In this document: positions 1 to 5,101 of the stretch, piece after piece
Position numbering within the stretch: position 1 is the stretch's first letter
Layout: each line of letters starts with the position of its first letter
DNA from: an uncultured Synergistia bacterium
GTDB taxonomy: Bacteria; Eremiobacterota; SpSt-956; JAKJGF01
NCBI GenBank assembly: GCA_937888925.1
Contig: CALARM010000717.1
Location: 1-5,143 of the forward strand
Length of the DNA: 5,143 nt
Direction: 5' to 3'
Made by a program: the position numbers and the translations under genes
The notes under the pieces: generated by a model
Told to the model about the DNA's origin: nothing
What the model saw: the letters and a program-made list of their open reading frames with translations, nothing else
Database searches by the model: none

Positions 1-241
1 CATATCTTTGCAGTTCAAAAAAGCCGCTATTGTCAAGATTTAACTCCTCTTTAACATGGTCAATATCTTCTTCACTGCTTTTCACCTGACTTAAAGCACA
101 TATGGCGGGATAAATCTTACAAATACAGCTACTGATTGAAAAAATCATGGAAGGTAAGATCTCTTTATTCATAGATTCCTGAATTTCAGATCCTTTTACA
201 AGGTAATAGCCTCCCAGATAATAGTTATGCTTCTCTTTCAT
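1..241 (-). CDS. Hypothetical protein, 5' part only (runs off left edge)
   Basis: My own reading of the minus strand gives 80 uninterrupted codons from an ATG at 241 down to the window edge; the C-terminus lies outside. An AGGAG ribosome-binding site (plus-strand 247-251) sits 5 nt before the ATG, which makes the start convincing. The protein begins MKEKHNYYLGGYYLVKG. It continues with a moderately hydrophobic stretch containing three cysteines (ISSCICKIYPAIC, residues 36-48), then an acidic segment (SSEEDIDHVKEELN). I recognise no family. The hydrophobic stretch is too short and polar to call a membrane helix, and there is no signal peptide or lipobox. Its upstream DNA is the heptad-repeat gap 242-476. 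A TACAAT at 286-291 (minus strand) could be a -10 box but lacks a good -35. That the gene is real is fairly sure; its function is unknown. Confidence 0.72.
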   Translation of the reverse strand, partial: MKEKHNYYLGGYYLVKGSEIQESMNKEILPSMIFSISSCICKIYPAICALSQVKSSEEDIDHVKEELNLDNSGFFELQRY

Positions 242-263
242 AATTGCTCCTTTTTTAATTACC

Positions 264-328
264 GTAATGCGTAAATTACTAAAATATTGTATTGAGAATC
301 GTAACGCGTAACGCGTAACGCGTGACGG
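264..328 (+). repeat. Degenerate heptamer tandem array, GTAACGC type
   Basis: Positions 301-307, 308-314 and 315-321 are three perfect tandem copies of GTAACGC, followed by a diverged fourth unit GTGACGG (322-328). Two more GTAA-containing heptads in tandem lie upstream (264-270 GTAATGC, 271-277 GTAAATT), separated from the main array by about 23 bp. The array abuts the conserved core of the dispersed repeat that follows. It lies where the promoter of the leftward partial gene should be. Short heptad tandem arrays resemble the STRR sequences known from cyanobacteria, but this is a resemblance in form only. Confidence 0.8.
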
Positions 329-381
329 GAGGAACAAATTCTCATACTTCGTTGTAACCGAAACGGTCATGGCCGTTAGAA
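322..381 (+). repeat. Dispersed repeat core, copy A (inverted relative to copy B)
   Basis: From the last heptad onward this stretch matches the reverse complement of 1403-1463. Shared blocks, in the same order and nearly the same spacing, are GTGA(C/A)GGGAGGAA, TCTCAT, TTCGTTGT and GGTCATG. The first 29 bases after the array match at 23 positions without a gap, and the rest aligns with about one small gap. The copy also contains small dyads (AACGG/CCGTT around 362-377). No reading frame is evident. I infer a dispersed intergenic element; whether it is mobile, structural or regulatory cannot be told from one window. Confidence 0.62.
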
Positions 382-383
382 GT

Positions 384-468
384 TAATTAAAGTGAAAAGT
401 GAACAGTGGATAGAAAAAAATAATTCATAGCTTATTTTATTCACTTTTCACTACTCACTCCTTAATTA
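384..468. repeat. Heptad-array inverted repeat (hairpin), AGTGAAA type
   Basis: The left arm holds three heptads, AGTGAAA AGTGAAC AGTGGAT (391-411). The right arm holds TTCACTT TTCACTA CTCACTC (440-460). AGTGAAAAGTGAA (391-403) is the perfect reverse complement of 440-452. A second 7-bp pair (384-390 with 462-468, TAATTAA/TTAATTA) closes the outside, with 453-461 bulged. The loop is 404-439 and includes a run of seven A. The element starts 9 bp beyond the stop codon of the leftward HEAT gene, so a 3'-end or terminator role for that transcript is possible. However, no U-tract directly follows the stem on the minus strand. Confidence 0.72.
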
Positions 469-476
469 TGAAACAA

Positions 477-1289
477 TTACTTTACCCTGAATGTAACATT
501 TACGGTAAAGCTCTCACTTCTGGCATTTATTTCCTGAAATTTTCTTAATATTTCTCTGGCTTCTTCCGTATTGGGTCTTATTTCTATATTTAATTCCATT
601 GCTTCCGAAGAAACTATATCTTTCTCAAAAGAAACCATCTTCTGAGTTTCCCTGGACACGTCAGAATGAGAAAGATTTTCTTTTTCCATAGATATTAAAC
701 GTTCAATATCGAGAGATTTTACAGCTTTTTTCCCTTCATCCCCTTTAGGCTGTCTGTCAAATATGGGATTGGCTTTTACAATAATAACATCTTTTTCATC
801 CAGACTTTCTGCAAGGTCATGTTTTATAATCTCTTCACCCATTATCCTCCTGACAGATTTTTCCATCTGTGACTTTGTATACTCATCTGTTTCTACATTA
901 ATGGCCTCTTCAAGTTCTTTAATCGAAGATTCTCTTTTCAAAGAACTTATAGCAGAAGCAGCGGCTCCTCTTACAAATTTACTCTGATCCATAAGAGAAT
1001 TAAGTAAAGCTCTCTCTGCATCAGGTGATTTATAAACTGCCAGTGCCCAGCAGGCTCTTACCTTTATCTCTTCCCTGCTATCCTGCAATGCACGGATACA
1101 TTCTGAAACCTTCTTAAAATTATAAGTTTTACCGATTTTCATTCTTAATAATATTATAAAGGTTAGCACTATTAAAACTAAGACAGCTACAGCAGTAATA
1201 CGCCAGTAAAATGGTATCTGATTTATCAGAGCCATTATGTCCGGTTCCTGTTTTTCTACCTGTTCTATTAAAGAGATTAAAATTTTCAT
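477..1289 (-). CDS. Membrane-anchored HEAT-repeat protein, hypothetical
   Basis: The protein has 270 residues. After a short N-terminal segment there is one strong membrane helix (about residues 31-48, TAVAVLVLIVLTFIILL) followed by the positive residues RMKIGK. The bulk of the protein is therefore probably cytoplasmic, with the N-terminus outside. Residues about 60-150 look like three HEAT/PBS-lyase-like helical repeats: the pattern KVRACWALAVYKSPDAERAL, then FVRGAAASAISSLKRE, then a more charged third unit. The remainder (about 150-270) is charged, without a recognised domain, and ends in a beta-like NVTFRV tail. HEAT repeats are protein-binding scaffolds, so an adaptor at the inner membrane is a reasonable guess; no catalytic motif is visible. 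The ATG at 1289 has only a weak purine-rich leader. An internal ATG at 1235 (Met19) has AGGA about 10 nt upstream and keeps the helix intact, so the true start may be there. It is divergent from the protease gene and flanked by inverted repeat copies. Confidence 0.82.
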   Translation of the reverse strand: MKILISLIEQVEKQEPDIMALINQIPFYWRITAVAVLVLIVLTFIILLRMKIGKTYNFKKVSECIRALQDSREEIKVRACWALAVYKSPDAERALLNSLMDQSKFVRGAAASAISSLKRESSIKELEEAINVETDEYTKSQMEKSVRRIMGEEIIKHDLAESLDEKDVIIVKANPIFDRQPKGDEGKKAVKSLDIERLISMEKENLSHSDVSRETQKMVSFEKDIVSSEAMELNIEIRPNTEEAREILRKFQEINARSESFTVNVTFRVK

Positions 1290-1347
1290 ATTTTTTCACT
1301 TTCTTATCGAGTTTAGATCATATTACAAATTTCTTATTGCAGACATC

Positions 1348-1368
1348 GAACGTTTAACGTTATCCGTC
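1348..1368 (-). repeat. Weak heptad-like stretch related to the TAACG type
   Basis: On the minus strand 1368-1348 reads as the units GACGGAT, AACGTTA and AACGTTC, recalling the GTAACGC/GTGACGG units at 301-328. The plus strand shows overlapping AACGTT at 1349-1354 and 1356-1361, spaced 7 bp. The similarity is short and could be chance. It is listed because it keeps the same 7-bp period and lies near repeat copy B. Confidence 0.35.
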
Positions 1369-1402
1369 CACCACTAAACCTGACTGATTATTACTGAAGA
1401 CT

Positions 1403-1477
1403 TACAAACTGTCATGACCTTCATGTCACAACGAAAAATGAGAGGATATTCCTCCCTTCACTCTTCACACTTCACGA
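1403..1477 (-). repeat. Dispersed repeat copy B with GTGAA-type heptads
   Basis: Read on the minus strand from 1477, three heptads (TCGTGAA, GTGTGAA, GAGTGAA) run straight into GGGAGGAA, TCTCAT, TTCGTTGT and GGTCATG. This is the same order of blocks as copy A at 322-381. The junction is equivalent in both copies: GTGACGGGAGGAA in A and GTGAAGGGAGGAA in B. The arrays upstream of the junction differ in heptamer sequence (GTAACGC in A, GTGAA-based in B) but not in period. Copies A and B point toward each other across the HEAT gene. Confidence 0.62.
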
Positions 1478-1503
1478 TCGTCATAATAAATTATTCCATA
1501 GAT

Positions 1504-1533
1504 TTTTGTTAACAAAATTTTAACAAATTAACA
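1504..1533. promoter_or_regulatory. TTAACA box cluster with 14-bp palindrome
   Basis: A perfect palindrome TTTTGTTAACAAAA occupies 1504-1517. TTAACA occurs three times on the plus strand, at 1509-1514, 1520-1525 and 1528-1533, giving spacings of 11 and 8 bp. The third copy doubles as the likely -35 element of the protease promoter, so a factor binding here could control it. Repeated TTAACA boxes at 11-bp spacing are the form of PhoP boxes in Bacillus. Only one interval fits here, and AT-rich DNA makes such matches easy. Confidence 0.35.
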
Positions 1534-1562
1534 GATAAGAATCAAGGGAAATATGATATAAT
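1528..1562 (+). promoter_or_regulatory. Probable sigma70-type promoter of the S8 protease gene
   Basis: TTAACA (1528-1533) is followed after 18 bp by TATGAT (1552-1557), which overlaps a consensus TATAAT (1557-1562). TTAACA matches TTGACA at 5 of 6 positions. Transcription would begin near 1565-1570, leaving a leader of about 65 nt before the ATG at 1633. Inferred from base pattern only. Confidence 0.55.
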
Positions 1563-1632
1563 TTAAACGTATAGCTGTATATATAAAAACCTTCAAAAGA
1601 AATAACGAATCCTAATGACAGGAGGAAATTAA

Positions 1633-3321
1633 ATGAAAAGTATTTCCCAGGCGACTACTACAAGTCAATATCTGACAGCCCTGAGGAATCTTAACCAGGA
1701 AAATAAATACCAGGCAACACCGAAACTGGAAAGAAGCCCTTCTGATAGAGCGACAGAGGATAAAGTTGTGTTGTCAGGCAAATCCCGGAGTTCAGAAGAT
1801 GATAATTTTATAAGTGTAATAATATCTACAGATAATCCTCAAAAAAGAGAAGCACTGTTAAGTGCGAACGCCAGGGCGAAATCAGAGCATAAAATCCCCA
1901 GAAAGGTACGAGTAGACAGAACACTCGGAGGAGGGGAAGTTATAGCGAAGGTAGATAAAAAAACCATTAAAAATCTTGAATCTGCAGGTTTCAAAGTAAT
2001 AGAAGATGTCCAGGATTTTGTTCTGCCTATTTTCCCTAACAGAGTTCAGTGTAAATCAAAGGAAGAAAAAATTATTCCCTCTGTTACGAAAGAATCAAAA
2101 CAGGGTGGAAATCAGATAATTGATAATGTAGCAAAACTTGCCATTAATGCTACAACCGATATAGACAATCTGACAGCTACAGGAAGGGGCGTATCTATTG
2201 CCATACTGGATACAGGCATAGCTCCCCATCCTGATATAAAAAATAAAATAATAGCCTTTAAAGATTTTGTAAATGATAAAGAAGGTCCCTATGATGATAA
2301 CGGTCATGGGACTCATGTAGCAGGAGATGCAGCAGGTACAGGAGCAACTTCGGAAGGAAAATACAAAGGAACTGCCCCCGATGCCCATATAGTCGGGGTA
2401 AAAGTATTGAATTCCGACGGAGGAGCAAAGGTATCAAATATAGTTGAAGGTATAGACTGGGTAATAGAGAACAGAGACAAATATAATATAAGGGTTATAA
2501 ATATGTCCATAGGTGTTCCTTCTCCGGGACATCAATTTGATCCTATAGATAAAGCCGTAGAGAGAGCTGCGAATGCCGGTATAGTCGTAGTTGCCGCAGC
2601 AGGAAATGAAGGACCCAAGATGGGAACTATCGGAGGTGCACCTGGCAACAGTCCTTTTGCTTTAACAGTAGGAGCTGTAGATGATAAAAATACTGTAGAT
2701 AAAAGTGATGATGAAATAGCACCTTTTTCAAGCAGAGGACCAACTATAGACGGAATAGTGAAACCTGATCTGGTAGCGCCCGGGACAAATATAATCTCTC
2801 TTAATATCGCGGGAAGCCAGATTGATAAAATAGCAAGATCAGTGAAACATTTAAAGGAATTACCTGATGAAAAACTCAAAGAACTTCCGAAAGAGCTCTT
2901 TGAAGGACTGGGACTTAATCCGGCTGTGAAAGAAAAAACTCCCGGTGAAATAAGGAAGTATCTGGAGAAAAACCTTCCCAATATTAACTATGTAGATGAA
3001 TACTATGTAGGTATGCCGGGAACTTCTATGGCTGCTCCCATAACAGCCGGAATTGTGGCAGATCTGCTGGAAACCAACCCCCAGCTTTCACCTGCCCAGG
3101 TAAAGGATATATTAACGAAAACAGCAAACGATATGGGACTGCAGAAAGCGGCTCAGGGGGCAGGAGTTATAGATCCTCCAGAGGCTCTTTACAAAGCCTC
3201 TAATCTGAGAGGAGAACTACCTGAATCTTTTATAGCACTGAGAGATAATTTCATCGCTTCAACCAGAAATGATGTATTTTACATCAGTGGTTCTGCAGGG
3301 GGAAGCAAAGTAAAAACGTAA
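1633..3321 (+). CDS. Subtilisin-family (S8) serine protease, AprX-like, with propeptide and large insert
   Basis: The protein has 562 residues. AGGAGG (1620-1625) lies 7 nt before the ATG, so the start is secure. The subtilase triad is complete: Asp193 (ILDTGIAPHPD), His225 (DDNGHGTHVAGD) and Ser465 (GTSMAAPITAG), with oxyanion Asn325 (AAAGNEGP). Motifs such as PHPD, PYDDNGHGTH, FSSRGPT, KPDLVAPG and NIISL resemble the AprX-type intracellular subtilases of Bacillus, from memory of the family. Residues about 58-131 have the beta-alpha-beta-beta-alpha-beta pattern expected of an I9-type propeptide, which would act as a folding chaperone and inhibitor. Residues 1-57 are polar, with no hydrophobic signal peptide and a DKVVLSG motif at 43-49. 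About 60 charged, helical residues (about 395-455) are inserted between the APG loop and the catalytic serine. A tail of about 40 residues follows the catalytic domain. Activity is very likely; substrate and location are not evident. No inhibitor, transporter or substrate gene is adjacent. Confidence 0.95.
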   Translation: MKSISQATTTSQYLTALRNLNQENKYQATPKLERSPSDRATEDKVVLSGKSRSSEDDNFISVIISTDNPQKREALLSANARAKSEHKIPRKVRVDRTLGGGEVIAKVDKKTIKNLESAGFKVIEDVQDFVLPIFPNRVQCKSKEEKIIPSVTKESKQGGNQIIDNVAKLAINATTDIDNLTATGRGVSIAILDTGIAPHPDIKNKIIAFKDFVNDKEGPYDDNGHGTHVAGDAAGTGATSEGKYKGTAPDAHIVGVKVLNSDGGAKVSNIVEGIDWVIENRDKYNIRVINMSIGVPSPGHQFDPIDKAVERAANAGIVVVAAAGNEGPKMGTIGGAPGNSPFALTVGAVDDKNTVDKSDDEIAPFSSRGPTIDGIVKPDLVAPGTNIISLNIAGSQIDKIARSVKHLKELPDEKLKELPKELFEGLGLNPAVKEKTPGEIRKYLEKNLPNINYVDEYYVGMPGTSMAAPITAGIVADLLETNPQLSPAQVKDILTKTANDMGLQKAAQGAGVIDPPEALYKASNLRGELPESFIALRDNFIASTRNDVFYISGSAGGSKVKT

Positions 3322-3328
3322 TAGTTTA

Positions 3329-3367
3329 AGGTTGAGAGTTGAGAGTTTAAGTCTCAACTTTCAACCT
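3329..3367. terminator. Hairpin between convergent genes, possible bidirectional terminator
   Basis: Positions 3329-3344 (AGGTTGAGAGTTGAGA) pair with 3352-3367 over 16 bp with a single G-T wobble, around a 7-nt loop (GTTTAAG). It starts 7 bp after the protease stop and its outer bases reach into the TAG stop of the leftward PhnD-like gene (3366-3368), so it serves both 3' ends by position. Neither side has a clean U-tract, so efficient intrinsic termination is uncertain. The arm is itself built of GAGTTGA-type heptads and begins GTTTAA, like the element at 5025-5096. Confidence 0.6.
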
Positions 3368-4283
3368 ATTCTGCTTTATAATTTTCTCCTAATTTTTTAA
3401 TTATACCGAGGGCTTTTCTTATAGAATCATAGTCACTGTCTTTTGCCTCTACATAGCCACCTACTTTAATTTTTTCTGCCAGTATTTTAGTTTCTTCTGT
3501 TTTTCCTATAGTCAGAAAAACATCCAGTAATTTCTTTGCAATTTCAGGATCGAAGTTTTTAGATGTAACAATAGGTCCCATAGGAATAGGGTCGGAAGTC
3601 TTCAATATTTTAAGTTCCTCTGTTTTGTTATCCTTTTCTCTAACGAAAGCATAATCAAATATACCTGCACCATCTATATATTTTTGATACACCCCTTCAA
3701 GAGAAGAATCATGACCTCCCGAATAGCTTACCTTTGAAAAGAATTTCAGAGATCTAACACCTTCTTCTGCAAGCATGGCCATGGGGAAAAGATATCCTGA
3801 CGTAGAATCTCTGTCAGTAAATGCAAAACTCTTACCTTTAAGCCCTGCAATATCATTAATACCGCTGTCTTTTCGAACGATTATTACACTGGTATAAAAT
3901 GGCTCGCCATTGGCCGTAGGTTTTACCAGAGGTATAACTCCTGCTTTTTCATGGGCTTCTACATATATAAGTGGCCCTGTATAACATAAATCCACTTCTT
4001 TACTGGAAAAGGCTTCTATTATTTCATGATATGATTTTTTTATAGTTACATCTACAGGTATGCCTGTTTCCTGAGTAATATAATCGGCCAGCATTGACCA
4101 TCCTTCCAACATTTTAAGCCTGTTATCCATAGGTATTGAAGCAAATACAAGAGGTTTCATAGCCGGATTAACAGTAGGCTTTGGCAGAGCAGTAGGTACA
4201 GGAGTAGCTTCCGGCGGAGGCCCGAACCGGCAGCCGGTAATAAAAAGTATTAAAAGAAAAAATATATAAATAATTTTCTGCAC
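3366..4283 (-). CDS. PhnD-type phosphate/phosphite/phosphonate-binding lipoprotein
   Basis: The protein has 305 residues and a GTG start at 4283. The start is supported by AGAGAGGA 7 nt upstream and by the signal peptide that follows at once. Residues 3-17 are hydrophobic and end in the lipobox ITGC, so Cys18 should be lipidated after cleavage by signal peptidase II. A proline-rich tether (21-43) then leads to the binding domain (about 44-300). PhnD/PtxB-family signatures are visible: PLVFASIPMDN at the first strand, YTGPLIYVEA (101-110), DRDSTSGYLFP (157-167) and the SGGHDSS ligand-loop motif (188-194). The family binds oxyanions or phosphonates outside the cytoplasmic membrane and usually feeds an ABC importer. 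No permease or ATPase gene is in view, so this may be an orphan receptor or use components elsewhere. It is cotranscribed with the Nudix gene 13 bp upstream. The ligand is unproven. Confidence 0.88.
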   Translation of the reverse strand: MQKIIYIFFLLILFITGCRFGPPPEATPVPTALPKPTVNPAMKPLVFASIPMDNRLKMLEGWSMLADYITQETGIPVDVTIKKSYHEIIEAFSSKEVDLCYTGPLIYVEAHEKAGVIPLVKPTANGEPFYTSVIIVRKDSGINDIAGLKGKSFAFTDRDSTSGYLFPMAMLAEEGVRSLKFFSKVSYSGGHDSSLEGVYQKYIDGAGIFDYAFVREKDNKTEELKILKTSDPIPMGPIVTSKNFDPEIAKKLLDVFLTIGKTEETKILAEKIKVGGYVEAKDSDYDSIRKALGIIKKLGENYKAE

Positions 4284-4290
4284 AGAACGA

Positions 4291-4299
4291 TCCTCTCTA
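4291..4299 (-). promoter_or_regulatory. Shine-Dalgarno overlapping the upstream stop codon
   Basis: On the minus strand the Nudix stop TAG (4299-4297) is the first part of TAGAGAGGA, the ribosome-binding site for the GTG-initiated lipoprotein gene. This arrangement suggests translational coupling of the two genes, and it supports the GTG at 4283 as the true start. Confidence 0.65.
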
Positions 4300-5004
4300 G
4301 CATGGGAAAATAATGCCGGAATCTTTCACTTTAAGAAATTTTTCGAAAGAAAATCTGTAAAGTCTGGCAGGTCTGTGAAGGGTCTTCATTATCTTTTTAT
4401 CTGTGTCTTCCAGTATATTCAGAGAAAGTATTTTCTTCCTGAAATTTCTCTTATCCAGTGTTTTATCAAGAATAACCTCATAAACCCTCTGAAGTTCACT
4501 GAGAGTAAATTCTTCCGGCAAAAGCTGAAATCCTGCAGATGTATACTCAAGTTTATATCTCAATCTTGTAATGGCATAATCCATAATTTTACTGTGGTCA
4601 AAAGCAAGTGACGGCAATTCTTTTGTTGAATACCATCTGACCTCCTCTGCATCGGTAGATGCGTAAAGTTCGAGTTTTTCACTGTTTATAAGAGCAAAAT
4701 AGGCCACAGTAATAACACGTGTACGGGGGTCTCTGCCCGGTTCACCGAAGGTATAGAGTTGCTCCAGATATACATCTGAAACACCTGTTTCTTCTTTTAA
4801 CTCTCTAAAAGCTGCTTCTTCAAGAGATTCGTCTATTTTAACAAATCCGCCGGGAATTGCCCAGAAATTTTGATAGGGAGGTCCTTTTCTCTTTATCAAC
4901 AGAACTTTCAAATCATTATCTGTGATTGTAAAAATAACTATATCTACAGTAACAGATGGTCGTTCATATTTAGAAGGATCGTAATCTTTAATGTTCTCTT
5001 CCAT
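4297..5004 (-). CDS. NrtR-type Nudix hydrolase / winged-helix transcriptional regulator
   Basis: The protein has 235 residues, with AGGAG (5013-5017) 8 nt before the ATG. Residues about 15-145 form a Nudix domain with a complete Nudix box at 53-75 (G, five residues, E59, seven residues, R67 E68, E71 E72, G74 V75), preceded by FWAIPGGF. Residues about 155-225 (LPEEFTLSELQRVYEVIL, then RNFRKKILSLNIL and RPARLYRFS) match the winged-helix half of NrtR proteins. NrtR family members repress NAD-metabolism and other genes and respond to ADP-ribose or related nucleotides. Because the box is intact here, hydrolase activity (for example on ADP-ribose) may be retained. No NAD gene is nearby. Its partner is the PhnD-like lipoprotein gene 13 bp downstream, the obvious first candidate for co-regulation or autoregulation. 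I see no clear NrtR operator palindrome upstream; that region is filled by a heptad hairpin. Nudix plus winged-helix is nearly certain; the regulated genes are unknown. Confidence 0.9.
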   Translation of the reverse strand: MEENIKDYDPSKYERPSVTVDIVIFTITDNDLKVLLIKRKGPPYQNFWAIPGGFVKIDESLEEAAFRELKEETGVSDVYLEQLYTFGEPGRDPRTRVITVAYFALINSEKLELYASTDAEEVRWYSTKELPSLAFDHSKIMDYAITRLRYKLEYTSAGFQLLPEEFTLSELQRVYEVILDKTLDKRNFRKKILSLNILEDTDKKIMKTLHRPARLYRFSFEKFLKVKDSGIIFPC

Positions 5005-5024
5005 GTTAATTACTCCTTTACAGG

Positions 5025-5096
5025 GTTTAAAAGTTGAGAGTTGAAGGTTGAGAGTTGAGAGTTAAACAGTTTAAAGAAAAACTCTCAGCTTTAAAC
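5025..5096. repeat. Heptad-array inverted repeat (hairpin), GAGTTGA type
   Basis: Five tandem heptads occupy 5031-5065 (AAGTTGA, GAGTTGA, AGGTTGA, GAGTTGA, GAGTTAA). The outer arm GTTTAAAAGTTGAGAGTT (5025-5042) pairs with 5080-5096 over 17 bp with one bulged A and one G-T wobble. Alternatively the last heptads (5053-5063) pair with 5080-5090 over 11 bp. Positions 5044-5063 repeat 3328-3347 exactly (20 bp). The element lies upstream of the Nudix gene, in the stretch that should hold its promoter. It could also be the 3'-end hairpin of whatever leftward gene lies to the right. Confidence 0.72.
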
Positions 5097-5101
5097 ACTT
5101 A

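Larger units (their letters stand above)
1290..1632. other. Divergent intergenic region, 343 bp
   Basis: This gap separates the leftward HEAT gene from the rightward protease gene. From left to right it contains a possible -10 for the HEAT gene (TATGAT on the minus strand, 1317-1322, without a convincing -35) and a weak heptad-like stretch (1348-1368). Next come repeat core copy B with its heptads (1403-1477), an 8-bp palindrome GTCATGAC (1411-1418), and a dyad GAGGA-TAT-TCCTC (1442-1454). It ends with an AT-rich zone of TTAACA boxes and the protease promoter (1504-1562), then an untranslated leader. I see no gene or RNA motif of a known class in it. Confidence 0.7.

Noticed and set aside
301..328. 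Possible CRISPR array
   Set aside because: The units are 7 bp, directly adjacent, with no spacers, and there are no cas genes.
404..439. Intrinsic terminator for the HEAT gene using the A-run at 414-420 (U-run on the minus strand)
   Set aside because: The sequence just before the U-run on the minus strand forms only a weak AT stem. The long hairpin's arms lie on both sides of the run rather than ahead of it.
763..987. Plus-strand open frame of 74 codons
   Set aside because: It lies wholly inside the minus-strand HEAT gene, has no ribosome-binding site and a composition typical of an antisense shadow.
322..1477. Complete insertion sequence bounded by the inverted repeats
   Set aside because: The enclosed gene is a HEAT-repeat protein with no transposase motif, the ends are only partly matched, and no target duplication was seen.
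1565..1632. Riboswitch or other structured leader for the protease gene
   Set aside because: The leader is short and AT-rich, with no recognisable conserved core or strong stem.
2095..2981. Three minus-strand open frames at 2095-2388, 2313-2510 and 2532-2981
   Set aside because: All overlap the protease gene, whose catalytic motifs prove the plus frame. Their translations are low-complexity, rich in Ser/Ile/Cys, with no recognisable domain.
4375..4611. Plus-strand open frame of 78 codons
   Set aside because: It is antisense to the winged-helix part of the NrtR-like gene and has no supporting start signal.
5005..5100. NrtR operator upstream of the Nudix gene
   Set aside because: I looked for the TAGT...ACTA-type palindrome expected of NrtR and saw none; the region is heptad repeats.
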